A stretch of 64,000 nt of DNA from QAND01 sp003150225 (GCF_044357945.1 NZ_CP076563.1:1054001-1118000), one strand, 5' to 3'. Shown: positions 1 to 8,892, numbered from the stretch's first letter. The notes: generated by a model from the sequence alone, not told the origin. Made by a program: numbers and translations.

Positions 1-575
1 TGCTCGGCGATGGCAGGATACAATTCCTTGGTAATGCGATTGATGATGCCGCTGTTCTCCACCACCAGCCGAACGCCATACCGCAAATAATGATACCCTT
101 TGATGTGGGCGGGAATCCCCACCATCAAAAATACATTGGTGATCTTCTCATCCAGCGGTTTGGCAACCGGCACAGATACGCTTCCCGTTAGGCGCTGTCC
201 GTTCTTCAGGCCCAGAAGTTCCAAAGTCCGTTTGTAAAGGCTTTCCACGTTAAGGGGCTTAACCATGTAATAGTTCGCCCCCAAGTTACAGGCTTTGTGC
301 ACCACGTCCTCCAACCCTAAAGCGGAGATTACGATGATGCCGGGCTTCGTTTCCCCCATCTCCGCAGCCCGCTCCAGAAGGGAGAATCCATCCAGGTTGG
401 GCATAACCAGGTCCGTGATCAACACGTCCGCCTCCTGCAGGTGGTCAAGGGCACCGCCGCCGTCATATACGGCAGCCAGGACTTCTACCTCATCCCGCTC
501 CCGAAAATAGGCGGCGAGCGTGTTGCAGAGTTCAGCGTTGTCCTCTGCAATAAGCACCTTCTTTTTCCCTTTCAT
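1..575 (-). CDS. spo0A: Sporulation master regulator Spo0A, truncated by window edge
   Basis: Phosphorelay response regulator that commits the cell to sporulation by binding 0A boxes. The ATG at 573-575 follows a GGAGG 8 bases away. About 191 residues are visible. The receiver domain has the acidic pair at E11/D12, the phospho-acceptor D55 in TDLVMP, and the conserved lysine in YMVKPL. After a linker the Spo0A-specific effector domain begins with VGIPAHIKGYHYLR, a signature found in Spo0A and not in other response regulators. The C-terminal remainder, including the last helices that contact sigma factor, lies beyond position 1. The gene is divergent from the penicillin-binding protein gene at 880 and shares with it an AT-rich intergenic region holding a perfect 0A box, which suggests autoregulation. 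Confidence 0.95.
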   Translation of the reverse strand, partial: MKGKKKVLIAEDNAELCNTLAAYFRERDEVEVLAAVYDGGGALDHLQEADVLITDLVMPNLDGFSLLERAAEMGETKPGIIVISALGLEDVVHKACNLGANYYMVKPLNVESLYKRTLELLGLKNGQRLTGSVSVPVAKPLDEKITNVFLMVGIPAHIKGYHYLRYGVRLVVENSGIINRITKELYPAIAE

Positions 576-879
576 CCTCTTTCCTCCAAAAAATTATTTG
601 CAGCATTTTTTGACGAACGGAAATATGGAAAACCCACAACATCTTGGGATATTCTTGTAAAACCAGTAAATTTATGTATATATATTGAGATATTAGCACA
701 TTTCTCAGGAAAAGCAACGGATAATATTTATTATTTGCCACATAACGTGAATAATCATAAAAATTCGACAAGAAATCACAAAAATAGTGACCCCAAAAAA
801 CGCAGCTTCGCCATTTGGTAAGTTTTTGTCCCACTTCCTCAGGGCATACTGAATACAGTTCAAAAAGGGGTGGTGCTCT
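576..879. other. AT-rich divergent intergenic region
   Basis: About 300 bases between spo0A and the penicillin-binding protein gene, much richer in A and T than the flanking genes. It holds a perfect 0A box and presumably the promoters of both genes. I could not assign -35/-10 pairs with confidence. Short open frames that cross it lack ribosome binding sites and look spurious. Confidence 0.6.
764..770 (-). promoter_or_regulatory. Candidate 0A box
   Basis: TTCGACA on the plus strand, TGTCGAA on the minus strand, a perfect match to the Spo0A target consensus. It lies about 190 bases upstream of the spo0A start and 110 bases upstream of the divergent penicillin-binding protein start. A single 7-mer can occur by chance, but its position upstream of spo0A itself makes it credible. 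Confidence 0.5.
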
Positions 880-3483
880 GTGAAAAATCGAATCTTCTAC
901 GGTTCCCGCAGGCTGCTTTTGGTCTTTGGCGTCCTGTTCCTCAGCCTGGCGCTCACGGTGGTCAGTACCCAAGTATTCCAGCATGAGAGCTACCTTGCCA
1001 TGGCGCAAAGCGCCCTAGTCCGCAACATCCCGGTGGACGGCAACCGGGGCCGGATCCTAGACCGCAATGGCAAGGTATTGGCCCAAAACAAACCCAGCTA
1101 TACCATCGATCTATACGCATACGATCAAGACGGCGATACCGTCAATCGTTCAATTTACGGCGCGCTCAGCATTCTCGGCCGCTATTCGGACGTCACCTAT
1201 CTATGCGAGCTCCCCATCGCCTACGACGGCGATGCCATGATCTACCGCTGTGATGAAATCGATCAATACCTTACGGAACAGGAGCTCCCCTCCTCCGCCT
1301 CCCCAGAGGAAGCGCTTTCCCTTCTCTACGCCCGGTACGGCGTTGGCGCCCTTCCCCCTCGGCAGGCATATGGCTGCCTCTCCCTGATCCTGGGCAGCCA
1401 GGAGGGGGGAGATGCCTACCGCAATCTCAGCGACCACTCCCTTCATCAGCTTATGGATCTCTGCCAAAAAGCTGGTATCCAGGTCCAGGTGAACGGCACA
1501 TCCGCCTCCCTCTCCCTGGGATCCTCCATCCAGGCGGACGTTCTTTTATCCTTTATCGATGGCTGTGAAAACACCCTGGGAGCACCTCCCTATCAAAACG
1601 CCATCCCCATGAGCGGACCAGAGAGTCCCCAGTGGCATACCGCCTCCATCAAACGGCTCAAATCCTTTTTATCCCTGCCCGCCGATGCCTCCGCCCAACA
1701 GGTGGCGGATACCCTAATGGCCAAGTATCGGGCGGAGGCCTACAACGGGACCCCCTATCTGTTGGACCTTCTGGCCATCCGGTATGCGGCCTCGGGCAAC
1801 TATTACAAGCGGTACAATCCCCTCCCCATCGCGAAAACCCTGGACTACAACATCTGCGCCGTTCTAGAGGAAAACGCCCTGTCCCTGCCGGGCATCGCGG
1901 TATCCCAGTCCTCCATTCGAGAATACCCAGAGGGCAATCTGCTCTCCCAGGTTTTGGGCTATACCGGCCGGATCACCGCCGCCCTGGAGGAGGAAATGAT
2001 GGCCAAAGGCTACCGCCCCACCGACACCGTGGGTCGGGACGGATTGGAGCGGATTTTAGAGGATGTCCTCCACGCCATACCCGGGGAAAACGCCATCATG
2101 GTGGATAGCCTGGGCCGCAACACCCAAACCCTGTCCAGCACCCCGCCCCAGGATGGCAAGGACGTGGTGCTGACCATCGATCTCAACCTGCAGAAAGCCG
2201 CTCAGGAAAGCCTGTCCCAGACCATGGCCCAGCTCCGGGAAACCGGATATCCCAAAGCCCAGGTGGGAGCTGCCGTGGCCGTGGACGTCAATTCCGGCGA
2301 AATCCTCTGCATGGTTTCGGAGCCAGGCTATGACCCCAACGTATTTTCCAGCGCCATCAGTGAAGAGGTCTGGGCGCAGCTGAGCCCTCAATACCTGGAT
2401 GAGGACGGCGAAAGCGATCCCGACCCCACTCTAGCGCGGCCCATGGTCAATGTAGCCACCGCCTCCATCTTCCCCCCGGGCAGCACCTACAAGCCCTTTG
2501 TGGCGGCGGCCCTTTTGGAAAACGGCATCGTAACCCCCAGCACCACCATCTTGGATCGGGGCCGGTATACCGGGTTTTCCACCACCCAGGCGCCCGGATG
2601 CTGGCTATACAATCAAAACGCCGGCACCCATGGATATGAAACCGTATCCGATGCCCTGGCCCATTCCTGCAACTACTATTTCTATGATGCCGCGGTCCGT
2701 TTGGGCAGCAACGCCCTTGGAGAATACGTCAAAAAATTTGGATTTGGGACCAGCACCGGGGTGGAATGCCTCTATGACGCCGCTGGAATCGTGGGCGGCG
2801 AGGCCTATACCAGCGCTTACCTGGCCAACATCATGAAGCAAAAGCTGATGTCTCTAGGAGTGGAGGAATCGGACGCGAGGGAAATCGGCCGTGAGATGGT
2901 GGATACCCCCACCCTCTCCAACGCAAAAAGGCTTCTCCATCCCCTGGGATTGGAGGCGCGCACAGTTGAAACCCTATATGAGTACGTCAACAACCACCGG
3001 TATCGGGAAAGCCAGGTATTGTCCCTTGCAATCGGTCAGGGGGAAAACAGCTTCTCCGTCCTTCAGATGGCAAACGCCACGGCGGCCCTCAGCAAAAAAG
3101 GACTCCGGTACGCCCCCACCCTGATCAAATCCATAGACGGCCAGGAGCAGCAAAAACGGATTCTGTCCCAACCCTTTTTATCGGACAGCACCTATGCCGC
3201 CATCTCCCAGGGGATGCAGCGGGTGGTGCAGAGCGGCGGTACGGCAGCGGGGGCATTTGCTGGCCTGCCCATCGGGGTTGCCGCTAAAACCGGTACCGCC
3301 GAAGCGGATGGGAAGGACAACTATGGTTGGTTTATCGCCTATGCCCCGGCGGAGGATCCTCAGATCGCCGTGGCGGTGATGATCGCCCAAAGCGGCGGAG
3401 GCAACACCTGTATCCCCGTGGTTCGAACGATTTTTGAACAGTATTTCGGTCTCGGCGAAACCCCAGCAAACCATCGGGAATAG
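880..3483 (+). CDS. Class B penicillin-binding protein (PBP2-like transpeptidase)
   Basis: Membrane-anchored transpeptidase that cross-links peptidoglycan. A single N-terminal transmembrane helix (about residues 10-30) is followed by a PBP dimerisation domain that starts with RGRILDRNGKVLA. The transpeptidase domain carries all three motifs: S535-x-x-K538 (STYK), S596-C-N598 and K803-T-G. At 867 residues it is longer than most PBP2 proteins because of a long segment between the first dimerisation motif and the catalytic domain (about residues 90-330). There are no PASTA domains, so it is not a classical SpoVD. Start codon is GTG, with GGGGTGG upstream. It faces away from spo0A across a region with an 0A box, so a role in sporulation-associated wall synthesis is possible but unproven. 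Confidence 0.9.
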   Translation: MKNRIFYGSRRLLLVFGVLFLSLALTVVSTQVFQHESYLAMAQSALVRNIPVDGNRGRILDRNGKVLAQNKPSYTIDLYAYDQDGDTVNRSIYGALSILGRYSDVTYLCELPIAYDGDAMIYRCDEIDQYLTEQELPSSASPEEALSLLYARYGVGALPPRQAYGCLSLILGSQEGGDAYRNLSDHSLHQLMDLCQKAGIQVQVNGTSASLSLGSSIQADVLLSFIDGCENTLGAPPYQNAIPMSGPESPQWHTASIKRLKSFLSLPADASAQQVADTLMAKYRAEAYNGTPYLLDLLAIRYAASGNYYKRYNPLPIAKTLDYNICAVLEENALSLPGIAVSQSSIREYPEGNLLSQVLGYTGRITAALEEEMMAKGYRPTDTVGRDGLERILEDVLHAIPGENAIMVDSLGRNTQTLSSTPPQDGKDVVLTIDLNLQKAAQESLSQTMAQLRETGYPKAQVGAAVAVDVNSGEILCMVSEPGYDPNVFSSAISEEVWAQLSPQYLDEDGESDPDPTLARPMVNVATASIFPPGSTYKPFVAAALLENGIVTPSTTILDRGRYTGFSTTQAPGCWLYNQNAGTHGYETVSDALAHSCNYYFYDAAVRLGSNALGEYVKKFGFGTSTGVECLYDAAGIVGGEAYTSAYLANIMKQKLMSLGVEESDAREIGREMVDTPTLSNAKRLLHPLGLEARTVETLYEYVNNHRYRESQVLSLAIGQGENSFSVLQMANATAALSKKGLRYAPTLIKSIDGQEQQKRILSQPFLSDSTYAAISQGMQRVVQSGGTAAGAFAGLPIGVAAKTGTAEADGKDNYGWFIAYAPAEDPQIAVAVMIAQSGGGNTCIPVVRTIFEQYFGLGETPANHRE

Positions 3484-3493
3484 CGTGCAACAA

Positions 3494-3516
3494 GGGCCCG
3501 GCGCAGCGCCGGGCCC
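3494..3516. terminator. GC-rich hairpin between convergent genes
   Basis: Perfect 11-bp stem (GGGCCCGGCGC) with a one-base loop between the convergent ends at 3483 and 3524. It lacks a long T tract, so it may stop transcription only weakly in either direction. Confidence 0.55.
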
Positions 3517-3523
3517 ATTTCCA

Positions 3524-4891
3524 CTAAATCCGAAGCGGTCTCCCGGTGTCGTTGTCCTGGGCCAGCACCCAGCACTGACCCTTGCGGGTAAATCCCTTCA
3601 AATGGGGCGGCGCCGCGGGATTGCCAAAGCTAGGAACCGCCACTGCCCGGCCGGTGACACGGCCATCGGCTTCCCGGAAGGTGCCCAGATAATAATAGAA
3701 GCCGCCGCTTTCGTCATAGTTGACTCGGTCCCAGTCCCAGTCCTCCATTCCCGACAGCTCAGGGGGCGCCACATGGGCTTCCCGGACGGGTGTAGGCGCA
3801 TAGCGCCAGGGGCGCTCCTTGGGCACGGACACCGTCTCTTCCGCTATGGATTCCCATCCCGTTTCGGGCTCCCCAAAAAGAGGGCTTTCCCCCTGAGGGG
3901 CGCCAATCTTCTCCTCTAAGGCCCGGTCCTCCTGGTATTCGGGTTGCGGCTCCCCCAGAACTTCCTCCTCAAGATAGCTCTCCTCCAAATTGCGCAGTTC
4001 CTCTGCCATGGCGCTCTTGGATACCCGGATCTCCTGGTCCCTGCCGTCAGTGCCGATGACAAAGATGGTCATATCCTCCTCTTCCGTCTGGGCGGCCTGC
4101 GCCATGGCCTCCTCCATAAAGCCATCCGCTTCCCATGACGTTTCCTCCCCCGGCTTCTCCTCCTCAAACAACGCGGAAGCCGTCTCCTGCTCCGATTGCG
4201 TCTCTTGCCCCGCCGCATCCGCAGTGGCCTCTTCCGGCTCCGGAGCCGTCAAAACAGCTTTGTGATCTGGATGAAATTCCAGCTCCTCCGACACCGTCTC
4301 GGCCACGGTACTCACGGCAGGCTCTGTCGGCCCGTCATTGGGCTCCGGTAGTTGCCAATCCACAACCTGGCCGGATTCCGCTGCGGCCTCTTCCGCAACC
4401 ACGGCCTCCTCTGCTTCCTCCGGTTCGGCTTCTTCGCCCTGCCCAAAAGCCTCTAAACTGGCTTTGGGCTCCATGTCCCCCCTCTCCGCCGCCGGCATGT
4501 CTTCGGGTATGGCGTCGGCCTCCTTCCGTTCTCGATTCCGTTTTGCGATATATCCCATAATTCGGTATTCCAGACTGGTCCAATCCTCAGGTCTTCCACC
4601 CGACTCCCCAGCCAAAAGGACGCGCCCCTCCTGATCCACCACCGCAGCTAGGATGCGCCCCTGATCCAAACCCGTAATCCCTGTATCGGCGGATAGTCCC
4701 CCTGCGGCCGGCTCCAGGGGAACGTGAAAAAAATGTCCGTTTTCCAACAGCAAAAGCTCTCCCGCCAAAATCCCCCGGATCTGGGCGCTTACCGCCGCTT
4801 CCTTTCCCCGATACTGAATCCCAATCCTTCCCGAGGCTCTTCCTCCCCGTATCCCACGCAGCAGGATATTCCGTCTCACAACCGCCATCAT
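3524..4891 (-). CDS. Hypothetical protein with acidic low-complexity centre
   Basis: No family recognised. The start is placed at the ATG pair at 4886-4891, preceded by GGAGGAGGAGGT; an upstream ATG at 5017 would add 42 residues but has no comparable ribosome binding site. The 455-residue product has three parts. A compact N-terminal domain (about 1-110) begins MMAVVRRNILLRG. The middle (about 120-390) is very rich in Glu and Ala and probably disordered. The C-terminal domain (last 75 residues) is rich in Trp, Tyr and Gly (WDWDRVNY, FYYYLGTF). No signal peptide or membrane helix is obvious. The conserved-looking ends joined by an acidic linker suggest a scaffold, but this is a guess. Confidence 0.7.
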   Translation of the reverse strand: MMAVVRRNILLRGIRGGRASGRIGIQYRGKEAAVSAQIRGILAGELLLLENGHFFHVPLEPAAGGLSADTGITGLDQGRILAAVVDQEGRVLLAGESGGRPEDWTSLEYRIMGYIAKRNRERKEADAIPEDMPAAERGDMEPKASLEAFGQGEEAEPEEAEEAVVAEEAAAESGQVVDWQLPEPNDGPTEPAVSTVAETVSEELEFHPDHKAVLTAPEPEEATADAAGQETQSEQETASALFEEEKPGEETSWEADGFMEEAMAQAAQTEEEDMTIFVIGTDGRDQEIRVSKSAMAEELRNLEESYLEEEVLGEPQPEYQEDRALEEKIGAPQGESPLFGEPETGWESIAEETVSVPKERPWRYAPTPVREAHVAPPELSGMEDWDWDRVNYDESGGFYYYLGTFREADGRVTGRAVAVPSFGNPAAPPHLKGFTRKGQCWVLAQDNDTGRPLRI

Positions 4892-5168
4892 CCAGCACCT
4901 CCTCCTCCATGGATATGCGCCCCTGAACCCAGGGTATACATATTCCATAAGAAAAAGAGCCAAGCTTGGCATCCTGTCCCGATTGCCGTATTTTTGCACA
5001 AAAGGCCGTTTTCGCATTCCAGAACCGTTATTTTAAAATATCTCCACTTCGCCCAACGGAGCAAAAAAGCGGAGCTTTACAGGTAGTTCACCTTTTGTTT
5101 ATCCCTTTCAACTTAAGCAAAACGATAATATAATGTTGCTCAAAAGGATAACCATCAATTAAGGAAGA

Positions 5169-5702
5169 ATGGAAATGTTTTTCAAACGTATTACGGATGT
5201 ATCAGACTCCACCTACCATGAGGGGATAAAGCTATATCGCATCAGTTCTCCCGATCATGAACAGCGAGAGGCAAGTTCTCAGACGCAGATCTTACAAGAT
5301 GACGAATATCACTTCAACGCAATATACGATGAAGATATCTTTGTCGGCTTGATTCTGTATTGGGAAAATGACCGGTTCATTTATATTGAACATTTCTGCA
5401 TTCTTCCGGATATGCGAAACAAACAATATGGACAGAAAACCTTAGCGCTTTTGAGGGAACAGAACAAAACATTGATCCTTGAGATCGATCCTCCAGACGA
5501 TGACATTTCTAAGCGTAGAAAAGGCTTTTACGAAAGATGTGGTTTCACAGAAAATCTCTTCGCCCACATACACCCACCATACCACAAGGAAAATGAAGGG
5601 CACCGTTTAATTCTCATGACCAGTCCAAAACGGATTTCACAGGATACCTTCGATGCCTTTGTCCAGTATTTAAACAATAACGTTATGAAAAATGCATTTT
5701 GA
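5169..5702 (+). CDS. GNAT-family N-acetyltransferase
   Basis: Predicted acyl-CoA-dependent acetyltransferase of 177 residues; substrate unknown. The GNAT core is visible as the strand and acetyl-CoA-loop region IEHFCILPDMRNKQYGQKTL, where Q/R-x-x-G-x-G/A is degenerate, then a GFYERCGF segment typical of motif B. The ATG at 5169 follows AAGGAAG. The gene is markedly AT-richer than its neighbours and stands alone between a convergent and a divergent gene, consistent with recent acquisition. A TATAAT at 5129-5134 could be its -10 element. Confidence 0.75.
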   Translation: MEMFFKRITDVSDSTYHEGIKLYRISSPDHEQREASSQTQILQDDEYHFNAIYDEDIFVGLILYWENDRFIYIEHFCILPDMRNKQYGQKTLALLREQNKTLILEIDPPDDDISKRRKGFYERCGFTENLFAHIHPPYHKENEGHRLILMTSPKRISQDTFDAFVQYLNNNVMKNAF

Positions 5703-5807
5703 TAGAACCGCAAACAAATTTAGGGACGTCCATTTCCTGAGCAGATTTGCCCACGATTGTTCAAGATATAGAACGCGGTATCCCGCAAAATACCAGCCGA
5801 TCCCGCA

Positions 5808-5852
5808 GCAAAAAGCGCCCACCCCATTCCAAGCGGGGTGGGCGCTTTTTGC
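5808..5852. terminator. Bidirectional terminator
   Basis: Perfect 18-bp stem (5808-5825 with 5835-5852) bearing A and T tracts on both sides, between the GNAT gene and the convergent larC. Confidence 0.9.
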
Positions 5853-5904
5853 GATGTGCTAAATTGCTCAATCCGATGACATCGGCTCCCCATGGCTCCC
5901 TTCC

Positions 5905-7220
5905 CTATTCCTCTGAAAAGGCCCTCATGGCCGCGCGGTATACCGCGTCCAGCGGCACCCCCCGTTGCTGGGCAAGGGCGCGGCAATCCTCATACTCCGG
6001 CGCCGCCTTGATCCATCCCCCCACCCGGGCAAACTTAACCTCCACGGGACCATAGGGCGTATCCACCCGACGCTTCTGGGTAACGAGGGCGGTGCGGCCA
6101 TAGACCGCTCGGCGCACCCCCCAGGTGGTGGTCTCCCGCAGGAGATATTTCGTCAGCGCTTCCTCTTCGCCGGGACGGCATAGGACGGAAAGCACCACCC
6201 CGGGACGGTTTTTTTTCATGGTGATGGGCACATAGTATACATCCAGCGCCCCCAGACGAAAAAGTCCCTCCATCACATAGCCAAAGCGCTCTCCCGGCAT
6301 ATCGTCGATGTTGGCCTCAAGAAGATGGATCAGTTCTTTTTTTTTTCGTCCTCCGATTCCCCCAGACATACCCGCAGGCTGTTAGGCCCTCCAAAATCCT
6401 TCTTGCCGTGGCCATAGCCCACCGCCAGAGGACGCATAGCGGGCATAGGGCCAAACTCTTGGGCAAAGTGTCCTAAAAGCGCGGCGCCGGTGGGAGTTAC
6501 CAGTTCCCCCTTTACGTCCCCGCCATAGATGGGGATTCCAGCCAGCAGCCGTAGAGTAGCGGGCGCGGGAACCGGCACCACCCCATGCTCAATCTTCACC
6601 CGGCCGCTGCCCACATGGACGGGCGAAGCGGCGATATGGTCCGGAGCCAAGTCATGAAACAGGATACAGCTCCCCACAATGTCCACAATGGCGTCCACCG
6701 CGCCCACCTCGTGAAAATGCACCTCCTCGGGAGAGGTACCGTGAACGGCAGCCTCCGCCTGGGCCAGCCGCCGGAATACGGCGATGCTGTCGGCTTTTAC
6801 CGCCTCGGAAAGACCGCTTCTTTGGATCAAATCCACAATGTGTACAATATTCCGGCGCAAACCGTTGCCATGGTGGTGGTGATGTCCCGCTCCATGGTGG
6901 TGGTCATGGGGGTGCTCGTGGTCATGGTGATGGTGCTCCTCCCCATGGTCGTGTTCATGGCCATGATGGTGCTCCAGCCCCAGAGCATGCTGCTTTTCGT
7001 GGAGCAGATCGGGGGAAAGCTCCTTTATCACCACATCCACATCGGTGCCAGCGATGCCCGCCTTGTTTTTTTTCTGCACCACCAGTTCAAATTCATCGTC
7101 GATGCCCAAGCTGGACAATCCCTCACGGAGTGCAGACTCCGTGGCGCCGGCGTCCAAAAGAGCGCCCATAGTCATGTCCCCGCTGATGCCGGAAAATAGG
7201 TCCAGATATAAAACTCTCAT
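5905..7220 (-). CDS. larC: Nickel-pincer cofactor biosynthesis protein LarC (split by -1 frameshift)
   Basis: CTP-dependent nickel insertase that completes the nickel-pincer nucleotide used by lactate racemase and related enzymes. Two overlapping frames encode it: LarC1 at 6330-7220 (296 codons) and LarC2 at 5905-6369. A -1 slip at A_AAA_AAG (6336-6342) would fuse them into about 438 residues, the usual full length. LarC1 begins MRVLYLDLFSGISGDM, the family signature, and carries a His-rich segment (about residues 80-115) likely to bind nickel. LarC2 starts with the conserved ELIHLLEANIDDM. The larB stop codon overlaps the GGAGG of larC. LarC1/LarC2 with frameshifting is known from Lactobacillus plantarum, so the split is probably functional rather than a mutation. 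Confidence 0.92.
6336..6354 (-). promoter_or_regulatory. Programmed -1 ribosomal frameshift site in larC
   Basis: On the minus strand a run of ten A followed by G gives the heptamer A_AAA_AAG in phase with the LarC1 reading frame. A GGAGG (6350-6354) lies seven bases upstream of the heptamer and could act as an internal Shine-Dalgarno stimulator, as in Escherichia coli dnaX. The LarC1 stop TGA is six bases past the A run (6330-6332). No ATG lies at a useful distance from this GGAGG in the LarC2 frame, so independent initiation of LarC2 is unlikely. Confidence 0.75.
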
Positions 7221-7231
7221 GGTATTCCCTC

Positions 7232-7999
7232 CTATCGCTGGGGCTGGTGCCCCGGCCGGTTGATCATGGCGGCCAGATAGCCCGCCCCAAAGCCGTTGTC
7301 GATATTCACCACGCTGACCCCGCTGGCGCAGCTGTTGAGCATGGCCAAAAGGGCCGCCATCCCGCCAAAGTTAGCGCCGTATCCCACCGAGGTGGGCACC
7401 GCGATGACGGGCCGGTCCACCAGGCCTCCCACCGCGCTGGGCAGAGCGCCCTCCATACCGGCGGCAACCACTAGCACATTGGCTCCCATCAGCCTCTCCC
7501 GCTGGGCCAGCAGCCGGTGGATGCCGGCCACTCCCACATCGTAAATCCGCTCCACCCGGTTGCCCAGGGTTTCGGCGGTTACCGCCGCTTCCTCGGCCAC
7601 CGGCATATCGGAGGTCCCTCCCGTCACCACGGCCACATAGCCGGGATTCAAAGGCCGTTCCTGTGGCCGCGCTACCACGATGCGAGCCATTTCGTGGAAC
7701 ACCGCCGTAGGATCGAGCGCCACAAGGGCGTCATATACCTCCCGTCCTACCCGGGTAACCAGGATATTGCTCCCGTCCCGCTGCAGGATATTCCGGGTGA
7801 TTCCCACGATCTGCTCCACGGTCTTTCCCGCGCCATAGATCACCTCTCCAGCCCCCTGACGAAGCCCCCGGTGGTGATCCACCTTGGCATATCCCAGATC
7901 TTCAAAAGGCTCCTGGCGGAGTTGAAACAGTGCCTCCTCCATGGAAACGCTTCCGTCCCGCACTCCCCGCAATAGCTCCAGCGTGCGCTCCTGATCCAA
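7232..7999 (-). CDS. larB: Nicotinic acid adenine dinucleotide carboxylase/hydrolase LarB
   Basis: First enzyme of nickel-pincer cofactor synthesis: carboxylates the pyridinium ring of NaAD and hydrolyses it to the pyridinium-3,5-dicarboxylate mononucleotide. The protein has the PurE-like C-terminal domain with VVTGGTSDMPVAEEA near residues 125-139 and PTSVGYGANFGG toward the end. A TTG at 7997-7999 is taken as start because it lies two bases after the larE stop and seven after GGAAAGGGGG; a longer frame to 8074 would run back into larE and add an unrelated basic leader. The 255-residue length is normal for the family. Middle gene of a tight larE-larB-larC operon. Confidence 0.93.
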   Translation of the reverse strand: MDQERTLELLRGVRDGSVSMEEALFQLRQEPFEDLGYAKVDHHRGLRQGAGEVIYGAGKTVEQIVGITRNILQRDGSNILVTRVGREVYDALVALDPTAVFHEMARIVVARPQERPLNPGYVAVVTGGTSDMPVAEEAAVTAETLGNRVERIYDVGVAGIHRLLAQRERLMGANVLVVAAGMEGALPSAVGGLVDRPVIAVPTSVGYGANFGGMAALLAMLNSCASGVSVVNIDNGFGAGYLAAMINRPGHQPQR

Positions 8000-8001
8000 G
8001 G

Positions 8002-8835
8002 CTATTCCCCCTTTCCGTCCTCGCCGATGGCGGCATTCATGCTGCCGGTGGCAAAGCCATGCAGATCCATACAAACATATCGATAGCCCAACCCCCGGAA
8101 AAAGGCGTCCGCCTCCCGGGCCATGGCCGCCAAATCAGAAATTCGATCTGGTTCCACCTCGATGCGGGCGGTATCCCCATAGTGGCGCACTCGGTTCTGC
8201 CGAAAGCCCCGCTCCCGCAAATAGGCCTCCCCCTGTTCTACCAGCCGCAGATCCGCTTCGGTGATTTCCGTTCCATAGGGGATCCGACTGGCAAGGCAGG
8301 CAAAGGAGGGCAAATCATGGGTTTTCAGTCCCAGCGCCCGGGATGCTTCCCGGATGCGCTTTTTATCGAAGCCCAGATCCCGCAGAGGGCTGCGCACCCC
8401 CAGCTCTCGAGCAGCCTGCGCGCCCGGCCGGTAATCCCCCAGATCATCCACATTGCTGCCGTCCAGAAGGATCTCGATTCCCTGGCTACAAGCCAGCTCC
8501 AGCACCTTGGAAAACAGGAATTTCTTACAATGATAGCACCGCTGAGGGCCATTCTCCACAAAGGCGGGCAGGGCCAGCACATCGGCCCGGACCACCTGCC
8601 ACCGAGCGCCCATCTCCCGAGCCATTTCCCCCGCCAAATCCAGCTCCCATTGAGGCTGAACAGGGGTTGCAATGGTGATGGCAAGGGCGTCATCCCCCAG
8701 GGCATCCACCGCCGCCTTTAGCAAAAAAGTGCTGTCCACCCCGCCGGAAAAGGCCACGGCGGCCTTCCCCAGTCCACGGATATAATCCACCAGCTCCCGG
8801 TATCCCTGTAATATTGGGTCCTTCCTCTCCGTCAT
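8002..8835 (-). CDS. larE: ATP-dependent sulfur transferase LarE
   Basis: Sulfurates the dinicotinic acid mononucleotide made by LarB, giving the dithiocarboxylate that LarC loads with nickel. The PP-loop SGGVDS is at residues 30-35. C180 in SFACLASR matches the sacrificial cysteine of the Lactobacillus enzyme. An additional pair, C100-x-x-C103 (RCYHCKK), makes a three-cysteine set like that of LarE proteins reported to hold a [4Fe-4S] cluster, so this enzyme may use a cluster-bound sulfide instead of consuming its own cysteine. Length 277 residues is normal. First gene of the lar operon, with a recognisable promoter and palindrome upstream. Confidence 0.93.
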   Translation of the reverse strand: MTERKDPILQGYRELVDYIRGLGKAAVAFSGGVDSTFLLKAAVDALGDDALAITIATPVQPQWELDLAGEMAREMGARWQVVRADVLALPAFVENGPQRCYHCKKFLFSKVLELACSQGIEILLDGSNVDDLGDYRPGAQAARELGVRSPLRDLGFDKKRIREASRALGLKTHDLPSFACLASRIPYGTEITEADLRLVEQGEAYLRERGFRQNRVRHYGDTARIEVEPDRISDLAAMAREADAFFRGLGYRYVCMDLHGFATGSMNAAIGEDGKGE

Positions 8836-8865
8836 GGGGCCCTCCCCCCTCTCAACAAAAAAATA

Positions 8866-8892
8866 CTATAAAGGTCAGCTTGACCATTATAG
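8866..8892. promoter_or_regulatory. Palindromic operator candidate upstream of larE
   Basis: A 27-bp dyad with GGTCA-gct-TGACC at its core and CTATAA/TTATAG flanks (one mismatch). It overlaps the -10 element and the probable transcription start of the lar operon, the position expected for a repressor site. No regulator gene is adjacent. Confidence 0.6.

Noticed and set aside
5905..7220. larC as a frameshifted pseudogene
   Set aside because: Both halves are conserved, the slippery heptamer is in phase and a stimulator-like GGAGG is present, and split larC is known from other bacteria.
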